Assembly: GCF_025499605.1 (NCBI RefSeq)
Contig: NZ_JAFMVC010000004.1
Span: 1 to 64,000, forward strand
Source: Carboxylicivirga litoralis
GTDB lineage: Bacteria; Bacteroidota; Bacteroidia; Bacteroidales; Marinilabiliaceae
Length of the DNA: 64,000 nt
Direction: 5' to 3'
Within the stretch, counting starts at the first letter, position 1. Every line of letters starts with the position of its first letter. A program made the translations under genes and the position numbers. The notes below the pieces were generated by a model. The model was not told the DNA's origin. It saw only the letters and a program-made list of their open reading frames with translations, and did no database searches. Positions 1 through 9,284 of the stretch are shown here, piece by piece.

Positions 1-62
1 AGGAAAAGTATACCTGGAAAAAAAGGGCCGAATTATCAATCAAAGGAATAATTGATGGATAA
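1..62 (+). CDS. C-terminal end of a probable glycosyltransferase (partial)
   Basis: The third reading frame is open from the window edge to a TAA at 60-62 and encodes about 19 residues, including YTWKKRAELSIKGIIDG. This resembles the C-terminal helix of GT4-type glycosyltransferases, where a 'W..RA......' segment is common. The stop overlaps the start of the next gene by 8 bp (ATG at 55), as expected within an operon. Only the tail is visible, so the family is an inference from the motif and from the polysaccharide-gene neighbourhood. Confidence 0.5.
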   Translation, partial: EKYTWKKRAELSIKGIIDG

Positions 63-1563
63 CAAATCTTTAGAATATATAGTTAAAAAAGAAATAATTA
101 AGCCGTTGGTTGTCAGTGTTAATTCAGTTGTTTTGCCTGCTTGGTTAGTTGAGGTAATTACTTCACTAGCCAATGATAATCCAGCATTGAAAATTTACCT
201 TTTATATGATCGATTAGAGACAAAAGGTGAGAATAACAAAAAAGTATTTTTACCAATTGTTCTTATTGAGCAATTAATTTTCCGACAGAAGTTTAAAAAT
301 TTCAAACCTATAGAAATTCAGGCGTACTTTAGTAATCAAGACAATGTTATTGTTTGCACAAAGCTTGATATCGAAGTGGAAAAAGAATCGACAAGCTTAT
401 ATTTTGACAAGAGAGAAAAGTCGGTTGCTAAAGAACAGTATTATCTTCCTAAAGAATTGACGCTTTATGGTTTTAAGGGAGTTGTTGCTTTCTTACAACG
501 TTTTTTATTGGCCAGGCAGCCATATCAGTTGTTTTCTGATGGAAAAGCTATTTGGAATCATATGTTCCAAACAATGGAATATAGTATTGATAAAAACAGT
601 GGATTTTTCAAAGCAGCATTTAAACAATCAATAGAAAGTATCTGGTGCTCTAATAAAAAAATGGAAAGGACAGCTCCGTCATGTTTTAGAATACCTGGTT
701 TGCTGAGGACTTATATTCATTGGGGTAAGACAGTCTTGTCAAGAGTTATAAAACGTTTTAGGAAATTACTGTTTTATAAACGATGGTTTGTAGTCATTAA
801 AAACAAGCAAAATAAGTTCACAAAACTTCTTCCTGAAGGAAAAGATGGTTGGGCCGATCCTTTTATCATTGATAAATACTTATTTGTCGAGCAGATTAAT
901 GCAGACACAGGTAAAGGGCATTTAGTGGCAGCAAAACTGAATGGTGATAATGCTATAAAAGAATACTCTAATATTGTTGTTGAGGATTTTCATTTGTCTT
1001 ATCCTAATATATTTCAACTTGACAATACTTGGTATATGATTCCGGAATCAGCTGCAGACAAGAGTTTAAGGTTATATGAGGCAACGGATTTTCCGTACAA
1101 ATGGAAGTTTCTTAAGAAAATTCAAAGTGATACACGCTTCTTAGATTTTACACCCTTGTACTATAATGATGTGTGGTGGATGTTTACCATTTCAAAAGGG
1201 ATGATTGATGGAGGTTCGTATGATCAGTTGTTCCTATTCTACGCAAAAGATTTTATTAATGAGGAATGGATACCACATCCACAAAACCCAATTGTAACAG
1301 ATAGCTCGGCAGCACGTCCTGCCGGTAAGCTTTATTGGGAAAATGGCCAACTATATCGTCCATCACAAGATTGTTTTGACAAATACGGAGGGTGTATCAA
1401 AATAAATAAAGTTGTCAAACTTAGTAAGGAAGAATATAAAGAGGAGTTGGTTGAAGAGGTAAATCCTCAAACGTTAGGTTTGAAAGCACATGCGGCACAC
1501 ACGTTAAATAGAGGTACTGAACTTATTGTGTATGATGCCCAAAATTGGGAGTGTAAACTATGA
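55..1563 (+). CDS. GINT1-like protein of the exopolysaccharide cluster
   Basis: About 502 residues. The C-terminal half (about 260-500) carries repeated beta-propeller-like blades (GWADPFII, SYPNIFQLDNTWYMIPES, LDFTPLYYNDVWWMF, RPAGKLYWENGQLYRPSQDC). These match the glucosamine inositolphosphorylceramide transferase 1-like domain found in many bacterial surface-polysaccharide loci. The N-terminal half (1-250) is poorly conserved and resembles the formyltransferase/GINT1 N-terminal region. A TTG at 52 directly precedes ATG 55; AAAGGA at 42-47 is a plausible ribosome site for the ATG. The gene overlaps the end of the upstream glycosyltransferase and lies upstream of the first pectate-lyase-like gene. 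A role as transferase or glycan-modifying enzyme is inferred; the substrate is unknown. Confidence 0.6.
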   Translation: MDNKSLEYIVKKEIIKPLVVSVNSVVLPAWLVEVITSLANDNPALKIYLLYDRLETKGENNKKVFLPIVLIEQLIFRQKFKNFKPIEIQAYFSNQDNVIVCTKLDIEVEKESTSLYFDKREKSVAKEQYYLPKELTLYGFKGVVAFLQRFLLARQPYQLFSDGKAIWNHMFQTMEYSIDKNSGFFKAAFKQSIESIWCSNKKMERTAPSCFRIPGLLRTYIHWGKTVLSRVIKRFRKLLFYKRWFVVIKNKQNKFTKLLPEGKDGWADPFIIDKYLFVEQINADTGKGHLVAAKLNGDNAIKEYSNIVVEDFHLSYPNIFQLDNTWYMIPESAADKSLRLYEATDFPYKWKFLKKIQSDTRFLDFTPLYYNDVWWMFTISKGMIDGGSYDQLFLFYAKDFINEEWIPHPQNPIVTDSSAARPAGKLYWENGQLYRPSQDCFDKYGGCIKINKVVKLSKEEYKEELVEEVNPQTLGLKAHAAHTLNRGTELIVYDAQNWECKL

Positions 1564-1760
1564 TTGTATTTGAGTTCTTTATTAGTTGTTAATAATCACG
1601 TAGTTGACTTTCGGTATGACTTTTTGTAATTTATCGATTCTGAAAAAAAAGTGAGTGAAAATCTTCAGAGTTAGATATGGAATTACATAAAAGTGCAGAT
1701 TTATTAAGATTCTGTATTAGAGAATTGATAATTAAGCAGCTTTATAGCAATAGTTTTTTG

Positions 1761-3026
1761 ATGATTTGTCAAAAAGGGTTTATAAAAGTTGTTGCTCTAT
1801 TGTTTTTTTGCATTCAAGTTCATTCTCAAAATATGTTTCCTGGTGCAGAAGGATTCGGTTCGCAGTCGAGAGGAGCATATGGTGGCGATACATTACCTGA
1901 AATAATCAGAGTAACTACCCTCAAAGATGGTGGACCAGGCTCTCTTCGATCTGCCGTATATAAAAAATATCCGCGAATTATTGTTTTTGAAGTTGGAGGT
2001 GTTATCGAATTAAGGCATACATTACGAATTAATGATCCTTATGTGTTTATAGCTGCTCAAACGGCACCATATCCAGGAATTACATTAAAAAATTATTCAC
2101 TCGGAATCTCTACTCACGATGTTTTAGTTCAAGGACTCAAAGTTCGACCTGGTAACTTTTCTGGTCGACAAATTGATGGGATTAATATTGCTGATGACTC
2201 AACTAAACTTCATAATATAATCATTGATCATTGCAGTATTTCATGGGCTCTTGATGAGAATATTGGTATTCTTAATGGTGGTAATGGAGTTACGGTTAGT
2301 CATTGTATTATTAGTGAATGCCTTAATCAGATGAACCATTCATGTGGTATGCTGGCGACTAGTACAGGGCAAGTAAGCATTATAAAAAACTTGTTTGTTC
2401 ATAATGAAGATCGTAATCCCTTAGTTAGTGGAGATACAAAAGAAGCTTTAGTTGCAAATAATTTGATTTACAATAGTGATACTCATGTTATTTATTTCGG
2501 TTCAATGAGTGAATGGAAAAGAAAAATGAGAGCTGCAGCTATTGGTAATTATTATTTCCCTGGTGAAAGAAATCGTAATGAGTACATTATATCTATCAAT
2601 CCTGGCATTAATCCTCAAAGTCAGTTGTATTTGAATGGTAACAAAACCGAAAATGTGAATGATGATGATCCCTGGAGTGATAAGTATATTCACAATCCAG
2701 CAAATATGTCATTAAAAGCTGCAGATATTCCTTTTAAATTACCACATGTCCATTTACTGTCAACTGCCAACTTAAAAAAATATTTAATCGAGAATTGTGG
2801 TGCTCAACCTGGTAATAGAGATTGTATAGATGAGCGTATAATTAATGATGTAATAAACTATACTGGGAGTAAAATTCTTCTTCCACATGAAGTTGGTGGG
2901 TGGGTAAAAGAAACTAGTGAGCACACTTTGGAATTACCAGATAATCCTCATAGTGATGATAATAATGATGGCTTCACTAATCTTGAAAACTGGCTAAATA
3001 AATACTTGTATACCGGAGTGAAATAA
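1761..3026 (+). CDS. Secreted pectate-lyase-like (PL1-type beta-helix) protein, copy 1
   Basis: About 421 residues. The start is placed at ATG 1761, giving a normal signal peptide (MICQKGFIKVVALLFFCIQVHSQ) with the same distance to MFPGAEGFG as in the paralog at 10915. An upstream in-frame ATG at 1677 would bury the signal behind 28 residues. The mature protein has PL1/PelB-like hallmarks of Bacteroidota: MFPGAEGFG, DGGPGSLR, IIVFEVGGVIEL, AAQTAPYPGITL and DHCSISWALDENIGI. The C-terminus has a calcium-loop-like DDNNDGFTNLENWLN. It is very similar to the copy at 10915-12168, implying local duplication. Family knowledge suggests lyase activity on uronate-containing polysaccharide; in this biosynthetic locus it may trim or release the exported polymer. 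Catalysis is not demonstrated. Confidence 0.75.
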   Translation: MICQKGFIKVVALLFFCIQVHSQNMFPGAEGFGSQSRGAYGGDTLPEIIRVTTLKDGGPGSLRSAVYKKYPRIIVFEVGGVIELRHTLRINDPYVFIAAQTAPYPGITLKNYSLGISTHDVLVQGLKVRPGNFSGRQIDGINIADDSTKLHNIIIDHCSISWALDENIGILNGGNGVTVSHCIISECLNQMNHSCGMLATSTGQVSIIKNLFVHNEDRNPLVSGDTKEALVANNLIYNSDTHVIYFGSMSEWKRKMRAAAIGNYYFPGERNRNEYIISINPGINPQSQLYLNGNKTENVNDDDPWSDKYIHNPANMSLKAADIPFKLPHVHLLSTANLKKYLIENCGAQPGNRDCIDERIINDVINYTGSKILLPHEVGGWVKETSEHTLELPDNPHSDDNNDGFTNLENWLNKYLYTGVK

Positions 3027-3102
3027 GAAAGTTTCTAATATATAGTGCTAAATAATAGCTTCCGGTAAAGCTATTAGTAATAATTAATAAACTATTGTTA
3101 AA

Positions 3103-4791
3103 ATGCGCCGCAGGAATTTAAAGCTGACAAAGGTTGTCTTAATCGCATTATCAGTGATAATATTAATTATTCCTGATATAATGCTACATTTTAAAAATGA
3201 TGTATTAAGCATAGGGGTTATAATTTCAAAAATATGCCTGCTAATTGCAATGGGCATCTTGTTATTAAAAGTAGTTAAGTCATATTTCTATGTTTATCTG
3301 CTTCTTGGTATTCCTTATATACTTTCTTCTGTGGCTGAGGTGATTAATATTGTTGCGGTTAATTGGTATATAAGTTCCGATGGTTTAAAGGCACTCTACT
3401 ACCTTTCGGATAATGAGTTAGTTGAATTTTTTGAAAAATTTAGAGTGTACTTTGTAATTCCAATATTGCTGCTCGTTTGTTATAGTTTTGTACTTAAGCG
3501 TTATAAAAGCTTTAATAATAGAGTCTTGATAAATAATAAGTTGATTGTTAGTGCTTTTGTCTTAATAGCTGTTTCAGTTGGATTGTCATTTTTGAAACTG
3601 AGGGAAAATTCTGAATTCTATTCGGGTAAGAATCGTGTAAGACTCATCATCAGGAGTTGTTATATCTATGAGCATCCGTTTAATTTTTATTATCGGACAG
3701 CAAGGTTAATGGTTCATAATCATCGAAATAAAAAAAGTCAGGTATTAAAGAGTCAATTTCAATTCAATGTCAATCAAGTTGCTGATAATCGACAACCAGA
3801 GATAGTTATTTTTGTCATTGGAGAAGCAATGCGTTATAAAAACTGGTCGGTTAACGGATACTGTAAAGAGACAAGTCCTGGTTTAAAACAGTTGAATAAT
3901 TTAGTTTCATACTCTAAACATTATTCTAATGCCAATTGTACTGCCAATGCTTTCCCATTATTACTTACACAGGCATCAGCACAAACATATAACGATGCTT
4001 TTGTTCAAAAGACCATCGTTTCTCTTTTTAAAGAGGCTGGTTATCAGACTAGTTGGATATCGAGTTCAAGTGGTGCTTTGCGGTATCTAGATAATCGGGA
4101 TGAAGCTGATTTCTTCTATAATCTTAGAACAAATTACCCAGATAATACCGATTTTGGAATAATACCTACAGTTGATGAAATATTGAGGCAAAGTGCAGAT
4201 TCAAAACAGTTTATAGTTATTAATATGCGAGGTGCACACGAGCGTCCTCCTGTAAGTTTTGATACCTTTACACCCAATAGTAATTTAGAAGATTTTGTTC
4301 TTTCTATTGAAAATGCTAATATCTTTATTAATGACTATGATAATACAATTCTATTTCAAGACTATGTGTTAACTAGCGTAATTAAAAAGTTGGAAGATAA
4401 AGAGAAATCATCCTTTTTTCTATTCACATCAGATCATGCTACTCATCTTTTTGATGCCGGTCATTCTTTGTTTGGATATGGAGCTGCTAATCCGACGGAG
4501 ATAGAGACTCACATACCTCTTTTTATATGGTGTTCTAATAAGTATTTAGATGATAATTGGACTAAATTTGATAATATACAAATGCATAAGGAAATGTTGT
4601 CCACAAACGATAACCTCTTTTATACTCTAGCAGATTTAGCTAATATTAAATATCAATCTTTTATAAGAAAACTGAGCTTAGCAGACTCCTTATTTGTTGA
4701 GCCACATTCAAGATATGTATATGCCAATAATCATCTATTTGAATTCAATAATAAATACAGTTACGATAGCTCAACAGCTTCAAGCAAATAA
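3103..4791 (+). CDS. Phosphoethanolamine-transferase-like membrane enzyme (sulfatase superfamily)
   Basis: 562 residues. Four or five hydrophobic segments occupy residues 10-165, followed by a periplasmic alkaline-phosphatase-fold domain. The order of motifs matches EptA/CptA-type transferases: VIFVIGEAMRYKNWSVNGY (about 236-253, metal-binding Glu241), NCTANAFPLLLT (candidate nucleophile Thr280), NMRGAHERPPVSF, and TSDHATHLFDAGHSLFGYG (Asp444/His445). Such enzymes move phosphoethanolamine from phosphatidylethanolamine onto lipid A, core or other glycans at the outer face of the inner membrane. Lying between a pectate-lyase-like gene and glycosyltransferases, this one probably decorates the exopolysaccharide or its lipid carrier (inference). 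The acceptor is unknown, and other phospho-alcohol donors are possible. Confidence 0.75.
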   Translation: MRRRNLKLTKVVLIALSVIILIIPDIMLHFKNDVLSIGVIISKICLLIAMGILLLKVVKSYFYVYLLLGIPYILSSVAEVINIVAVNWYISSDGLKALYYLSDNELVEFFEKFRVYFVIPILLLVCYSFVLKRYKSFNNRVLINNKLIVSAFVLIAVSVGLSFLKLRENSEFYSGKNRVRLIIRSCYIYEHPFNFYYRTARLMVHNHRNKKSQVLKSQFQFNVNQVADNRQPEIVIFVIGEAMRYKNWSVNGYCKETSPGLKQLNNLVSYSKHYSNANCTANAFPLLLTQASAQTYNDAFVQKTIVSLFKEAGYQTSWISSSSGALRYLDNRDEADFFYNLRTNYPDNTDFGIIPTVDEILRQSADSKQFIVINMRGAHERPPVSFDTFTPNSNLEDFVLSIENANIFINDYDNTILFQDYVLTSVIKKLEDKEKSSFFLFTSDHATHLFDAGHSLFGYGAANPTEIETHIPLFIWCSNKYLDDNWTKFDNIQMHKEMLSTNDNLFYTLADLANIKYQSFIRKLSLADSLFVEPHSRYVYANNHLFEFNNKYSYDSSTASSK

Positions 4792-4857
4792 AGTACGGTT
4801 TGCAGTATTATGATGTGATTGCTAGGTGTGTAGTGATGCTGGTTGATGTATAGTATA

Positions 4858-6060
4858 TTATGGTCTTTTGATGTTTAAGGATTTTCTTAAAAAAAATCCG
4901 GATAGTCTTCTTGTAGTAATGAGTAGAATACTCAGACAAATTTTATAATCGAAGCTATTAAGCAATCTATAGTATCTTTTTCCTTTTACACTTTCAAACC
5001 ATTTATAAATACTTAAGTTCTTTTGGGAATTATATTCAAAGAAGCTGAGGAGCTCTGAGCGCTCGTCAATAAAAATAACATTTGGATTTACTTTTTCGAG
5101 TGGGTGTATCTTATGACCTGTCATATCGCAATATGCTTTAAGGGGGATATTTACACCGGCACATGTTGCAATATATTCTTGCAGGTTAACACGGCCGGCA
5201 GTAGGTTCTATCATATAAAATTCTCCTGTTATTTCATGTTTTTTAAACTCTATAGAACCAAGGCCTTTTAATTTGAGTGAATTAAAAATTCGCAAGGTTT
5301 CATTGGTTACAAATGGATTGATGGTAGGCCTTGTTGAAGCTGTAGAACCTGTTAAAACTTTCCATTGTCTTATCTTTTGACCAGTGAAATGACAGATGCA
5401 TTCACCATTGCTATTGTAATAGGTTAAGCAGTAGTAAATGTTATTATCACCTCCCGGAATAAATTCCTGAGCAACTATGCGTGGTTCTACCTCAAACATT
5501 TTTGGAAACACCTTTTCAAATGAATTATAATCTTCAAAAATATGTGCCTTTGAAAAACCGGCATTATGCCATTCGTCAGATTTGAGAAAAGGTTTCACGA
5601 TAATCGGTAATGTTAACTCTTTGACTTTTAGACTATCTTCCTTTTGTTCAATGTTAACTGTTTGTGGTACTCTAATTTTTAGTTCTTTAACGATTTTTTT
5701 AAGTAAAATTTTATCTGTGAGAGAGTTGGCGATTTTAGGTTCAGGGACATTAATGATTAAATATTGCTTTAATTCATTGAGATTTTTCATTACAAACTCA
5801 ACTTTCTCATCGTTGGTCAGCATCAGTACAGGCTTGAGAATTGAATTTTTAGAAAGTTCAATAAGTTGAAATTTAAGGTTTTCCAGCGAATTGTATATGA
5901 AAGTTTTTTGGGCATAACGGGTCTTTAATTCAATATGCTCATGGCAGAAAGTGAAACCATATAATGGAATTTTGTATCTATATAGAGATTTTAAAATGCC
6001 ATAACCGGCATGCGTTATATCTAATACAATAACGGGATTTAATGTTGAGAGGGCTTTCAT
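4858..6060 (-). CDS. ATP-grasp family ligase of the exopolysaccharide locus
   Basis: 400 residues. The N-terminal region (PVIVLDITHAGYGILKSL) is a Rossmann-like pre-ATP-grasp domain. The central part has the ATP-grasp lysine segments (DKILLKKIVKELKIRVPQT and LPIIVKPFL) and metal/ATP residues near GLGSIEFK and FYMIEPTAGRVNLQEYIA. This architecture is common in polysaccharide and exosortase-associated loci, where such proteins are annotated as carboxylate-amine ligases or carbamoyl-phosphate-synthase-like. It is the last gene of a three-gene minus-strand operon (spacing 8 bp after the glycosyltransferase). Expected chemistry is ATP-dependent joining of a carboxylate to an amine, for example attaching an amino acid to a sugar; the actual substrates cannot be read from sequence. 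Confidence 0.7.
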   Translation of the reverse strand: MKALSTLNPVIVLDITHAGYGILKSLYRYKIPLYGFTFCHEHIELKTRYAQKTFIYNSLENLKFQLIELSKNSILKPVLMLTNDEKVEFVMKNLNELKQYLIINVPEPKIANSLTDKILLKKIVKELKIRVPQTVNIEQKEDSLKVKELTLPIIVKPFLKSDEWHNAGFSKAHIFEDYNSFEKVFPKMFEVEPRIVAQEFIPGGDNNIYYCLTYYNSNGECICHFTGQKIRQWKVLTGSTASTRPTINPFVTNETLRIFNSLKLKGLGSIEFKKHEITGEFYMIEPTAGRVNLQEYIATCAGVNIPLKAYCDMTGHKIHPLEKVNPNVIFIDERSELLSFFEYNSQKNLSIYKWFESVKGKRYYRLLNSFDYKICLSILLITTRRLSGFFLRKSLNIKRP

Positions 6061-6068
6061 TGCAGTAG

Positions 6069-7181
6069 TTAGTTTATGGTTTGTTGGTAAATTTGATCAT
6101 AGTAATTCGCAATATTTGCCCAGTCATATTTTGTTTTTATATGTGATAAAGCATTTTGGGCTTTAATCTTTGTTTCAAGCTGGTTGGCTTCGATGAACTG
6201 AATTTGTTCTGCTAAATGACTGCTGTTTTGATCCTCAAAAAAGGTGAGGTGCTCATTGTCAAAAACTTCTTTATTTTCTTTTATGTCACTGGCTAAAATT
6301 GGTGTCAGTGTTGAAGCAGCCTCAAGAAGCATTATTGACATACCCTCAGTTTCAGAAGGAAAGATAAATAGTCGGGCTTTTTTAATTAGCGTTAATAAAA
6401 GTGGTAAATCACCAATATAACCAGGGTAAATAACGTTAAGGTGTTTATATTTAGCCTTTAACTCACCAACATATTCTTTGGTATGACTAAGGTCGCCAGC
6501 AACAACAATTTTACCTTTGAATTGCAGCTTATCAAGTGCTTCCAGCATTGTATGACAACCCTTGGTTTTCATAATTCTTCGAGCAGCAAAGAAGTAGTAT
6601 TCACCTGCCTGAAGTTGATATTTTTCAAGTAATTCAATGGCTTCCTTTTCTTTGTATTCATCATTAATTGTAATACCATTTGGTATATAAGTGACCTTAT
6701 CACTAGAGCCATTGTTATAAATTTTAGTCAATGGGTTTGAAATACAGGTCAGCGTGGCACTGGACTTCAGAAATATCTTTTCTGCTTTTTGGAGATACCA
6801 TTTTTCAATAGACGACCATTTGTCTCTTAAATATGCAGATTCATGAGATGTAGCAATTATTTTAGTTTTTCTACGGAATAGGGGTAAGAAGAAAGCTGCA
6901 TCAATTTTATGCAAATGAATTAAATCAAACCTTCTGAATTTTAGATATAATGCGCTTTTCAGGAAGTATAGTAATGCTCCTAAGCTTCCTCCGGGCCATT
7001 GACTAAACTCAACAACATTAACTCCATCCATATGAGTCTTAGCCATCTTATTTTTATAACAAAGTATGGTAATGTCGTATTTGTCTTTTAGCTGACTGAT
7101 AATGTTTTCAGCTACCCTGCTGGTACCTCCTTTAGAAGGGAAGTACTTTATGCCGTAAAATACAACTTTGGACTTTTTCAT
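6069..7181 (-). CDS. Glycosyltransferase family 4 protein
   Basis: About 370 residues from the ATG whose complement ends at 7181. A TTG two codons upstream (7187) is also in frame but less likely. The N-terminus MKKSKVVFYGIKYFPSKGGTSRVAENI is the Gly-rich acceptor-side motif of GT4 enzymes. The C-terminal half has YYFFAARRIMKTKGCHTMLEAL, VVAGDLSHT and the nucleotide-sugar-binding FPSETEGMSIMLLEAAS with the EX7E glutamates. No membrane segment, so cytosolic or membrane-associated. It is the middle gene of the minus-strand operon 8282 to 4858 and probably adds one sugar to the lipid-linked repeat unit. Donor and linkage are unknown. Confidence 0.85.
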   Translation of the reverse strand: MKKSKVVFYGIKYFPSKGGTSRVAENIISQLKDKYDITILCYKNKMAKTHMDGVNVVEFSQWPGGSLGALLYFLKSALYLKFRRFDLIHLHKIDAAFFLPLFRRKTKIIATSHESAYLRDKWSSIEKWYLQKAEKIFLKSSATLTCISNPLTKIYNNGSSDKVTYIPNGITINDEYKEKEAIELLEKYQLQAGEYYFFAARRIMKTKGCHTMLEALDKLQFKGKIVVAGDLSHTKEYVGELKAKYKHLNVIYPGYIGDLPLLLTLIKKARLFIFPSETEGMSIMLLEAASTLTPILASDIKENKEVFDNEHLTFFEDQNSSHLAEQIQFIEANQLETKIKAQNALSHIKTKYDWANIANYYDQIYQQTIN

Positions 7182-7223
7182 GTGCAAGGTGTTTGTATCT
7201 GGTTAAAATACGTGTTAACTATT

Positions 7224-8282
7224 TTATTGACTTTCTATGAGTTGTTTGTAACGTTCTTTAAATTTGTCGGTTGAATAGTTGGCCTTTAAATGTTTGAAGC
7301 CTTCTTTTCCCAAAGATTCTCCAAGTTTAGGATTATCAATAATGTACTTTAAATGATTTGAAATTTCAACCGGGTCTGATTTTTTGGTCAGAAAACCGGT
7401 TTGATTATGGATAACCAATCGTTTGTTATCACCTACATCGGTTGCAACAACAGGAAGATGATAATTAAGTGCTTCCATAATAGAATTAGATAACCCTTCA
7501 AAAATGGATGTGCACAAATAAATATCCGCTTTTTTATAATACTCTTCAATGTTATCAGGTTTAATAATAATCTCAACTTTATCGTTTAAGTTTTCTTTGA
7601 AGATAATATCTCTAATGCTTTGTTCTTCAGGTCCAAATCCAACAATGTAGTACATGATTTTTTTAGAACTTATTCTTGTTAGCTCTTTAATTGAAAATAA
7701 AGCCGTTTGATAATCTTTGGCTTTTACGAAGCGTCCTACACTAATTATAATTACTTGTTCATTGTGGTTTTCATAAAGAGAGGAACCATTAATCTTAATG
7801 GCATTAGGTACGACAATTGATTTGTTTTTTAAAAATCCATGACTAATGAATTGATCTTGACCTGAGTGGTTATTGAAAATAGTCGCTTTTTGAAAATGCT
7901 TATGTAAGAATTTAAGAATGATGAATTTATGATAAGGTAATTTAGAGCTTCTGATGCCTCCGAATACTATACATTTAGAAAGTCCTAAGGTGGCTAATGA
8001 AGCAATTAGGTTATCACTGCTTAGATAAGCAAACAGACATTGAATTTCATTTTTGACAATTACTTTTCTTAACTGAGTTATTTTAGATACAATATTACCA
8101 TTGAGATGAATTTGTACTATGTTTTCGTGATTAATGAGCTTCAAGTTAGCTGGTGCAGCTTCTTTGTATTGATAAAAAACAAAAACACGATAATCATCAC
8201 TTAGTACAGATGCAAGTAATGCACTTTGCTTTTCAGCACCTCCTGGTTTTAGGGAGCGTATGAGAATTCCAATATTCTTCAT
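7224..8282 (-). CDS. Glycosyltransferase family 4 protein
   Basis: 352 residues. It starts MKNIGILIRSLKPGGAEKQSALLA, the classic GT4 'GGAE' motif. The C-terminal Rossmann domain shows VIIISVGRFVKAKDYQTALFSI, YIVGFGPEEQSIRDII and CTSIFEGLSNSIMEALNYHLPVVATDVGDN, with the EX7E pair. It is the first gene of the minus-strand operon, followed 42 bp later by a second GT4 gene. It is divergent from the lipoprotein gene at 8464, with a palindrome (8334-8354) in the shared promoter region. The role is transfer of a sugar from a nucleotide donor during repeat-unit assembly; the specific sugar cannot be assigned. Confidence 0.85.
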   Translation of the reverse strand: MKNIGILIRSLKPGGAEKQSALLASVLSDDYRVFVFYQYKEAAPANLKLINHENIVQIHLNGNIVSKITQLRKVIVKNEIQCLFAYLSSDNLIASLATLGLSKCIVFGGIRSSKLPYHKFIILKFLHKHFQKATIFNNHSGQDQFISHGFLKNKSIVVPNAIKINGSSLYENHNEQVIIISVGRFVKAKDYQTALFSIKELTRISSKKIMYYIVGFGPEEQSIRDIIFKENLNDKVEIIIKPDNIEEYYKKADIYLCTSIFEGLSNSIMEALNYHLPVVATDVGDNKRLVIHNQTGFLTKKSDPVEISNHLKYIIDNPKLGESLGKEGFKHLKANYSTDKFKERYKQLIESQ

Positions 8283-8333
8283 GAAATAACCATTTATCCC
8301 TAAACTAAGAAATATATGTCATTGGTGCCTGAT

Positions 8334-8354
8334 TTTTTGACTGTTGGTCAAAAA
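8334..8354. promoter_or_regulatory. Perfect inverted repeat between divergent polysaccharide operons
   Basis: TTTTTGAC, five bases, then GTCAAAAA, forming an exact 8-bp-arm palindrome. A further GGTCA copy lies 8 bp downstream (8360-8364). It sits in the 181-bp region between divergent genes starting at 8282 (minus) and 8464 (plus). That position fits an operator shared by two promoters, although the A/T flanks would also allow a weak hairpin terminator. No regulator gene is adjacent. Confidence 0.35.
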
Positions 8355-8463
8355 TGAGTGGTCAACAACTACTTTTTTTTGTAATTTTTTCAAACATCAT
8401 TATTTGAATAATGGTGGGCTAGATTTTTTAACAAACTAAGGGGATTTAAAAACAATAAGGCAT

Positions 8464-9279
8464 ATGAGTAAGAAACTACTTTTTATAACACTGGCTTTAA
8501 GTGTTGTCATGTCATGTTCAACAAATAATGATAATATGGAACCTAATTCTATTAATTCTAAAGCGATTTTTTTACACCACAGTACAGGTAAAACGATATG
8601 GCGTGGGGGAAATACTTTTGTACAGAAAGTAAAATTAAAACTTGGTTTAACATCTGCAATGGAACTTTGGTTCAAGAAATACAATCGTCAACACGGTACA
8701 AGTTACCAAATAGAAGAGAGAGCTTTCCCGGCCAAAGAACCTTATGGTTGGAATAATTACCCTTACGACTATTACAATATCTGGGTTAAAAATGGGCATG
8801 AAGAATATTATTTGGAAGAACCTACATTAAAAATACTTACTAAGCAATATAGAGTGATAATTCTAAAGCATTGTTTCCCTGTCAGTAAGCTTAAAAGTGA
8901 TGAGGATAATATTGATATTAACTCTGAGGAACGTACTATTCAGAATTACAAGTTGCAATATGAGGCACTCCATAAAGAATTTCAGAAGTATCCCGATACT
9001 AAATTTTTGTTATGGACGCCACCTGCTTTAACGAAAAAGAAATCAGAGGAAGAGTGGGCTTTTAATATGAATGAGTTTTATTCGTGGATGAAAAATGAAT
9101 GGGATAAGCCCGATGATAATGTTTATTTATGGGACTTTAGAGAATTAGAAACAGAAGGAGGTTTGTATCTATTAGACAAATATGCAGAAGACCCGTCTGA
9201 TTCGCATCCGAATACTGTTTTAGCCGAAAAAGCATATCCAATGTTTTGTAAGAAAATTATAGACGTGTTTAATAGATAA
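8464..9279 (+). CDS. SGNH-hydrolase-like lipoprotein
   Basis: 271 residues. The N-terminus is a lipoprotein signal (LALSVVMSC, lipobox Cys18). The start of the mature domain has AIFLHHSTGKTIWRG, with a Ser in a block-I-like position. The C-terminal DPSDSHPNTVLAEKAYP supplies an Asp-X-X-His pair (DSH) like block V of GDSL/SGNH esterases. The middle contains VIILKHCFPVSKL and KFLLWTPPAL, which resemble blocks II and III. It is 5 bp upstream of a hexapeptide acetyltransferase, so a role in esterifying or de-esterifying the polysaccharide is plausible. The assignment is by motif order only; the catalytic serine is not certain. Confidence 0.5.
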   Translation: MSKKLLFITLALSVVMSCSTNNDNMEPNSINSKAIFLHHSTGKTIWRGGNTFVQKVKLKLGLTSAMELWFKKYNRQHGTSYQIEERAFPAKEPYGWNNYPYDYYNIWVKNGHEEYYLEEPTLKILTKQYRVIILKHCFPVSKLKSDEDNIDINSEERTIQNYKLQYEALHKEFQKYPDTKFLLWTPPALTKKKSEEEWAFNMNEFYSWMKNEWDKPDDNVYLWDFRELETEGGLYLLDKYAEDPSDSHPNTVLAEKAYPMFCKKIIDVFNR

Positions 9280-9284
9280 GCTCT

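Noticed and set aside
1677-1760. Upstream start for pectate-lyase-like copy 1
   Set aside because: It would place 28 residues before the signal peptide; ATG 1761 gives the same leader length as the paralog.
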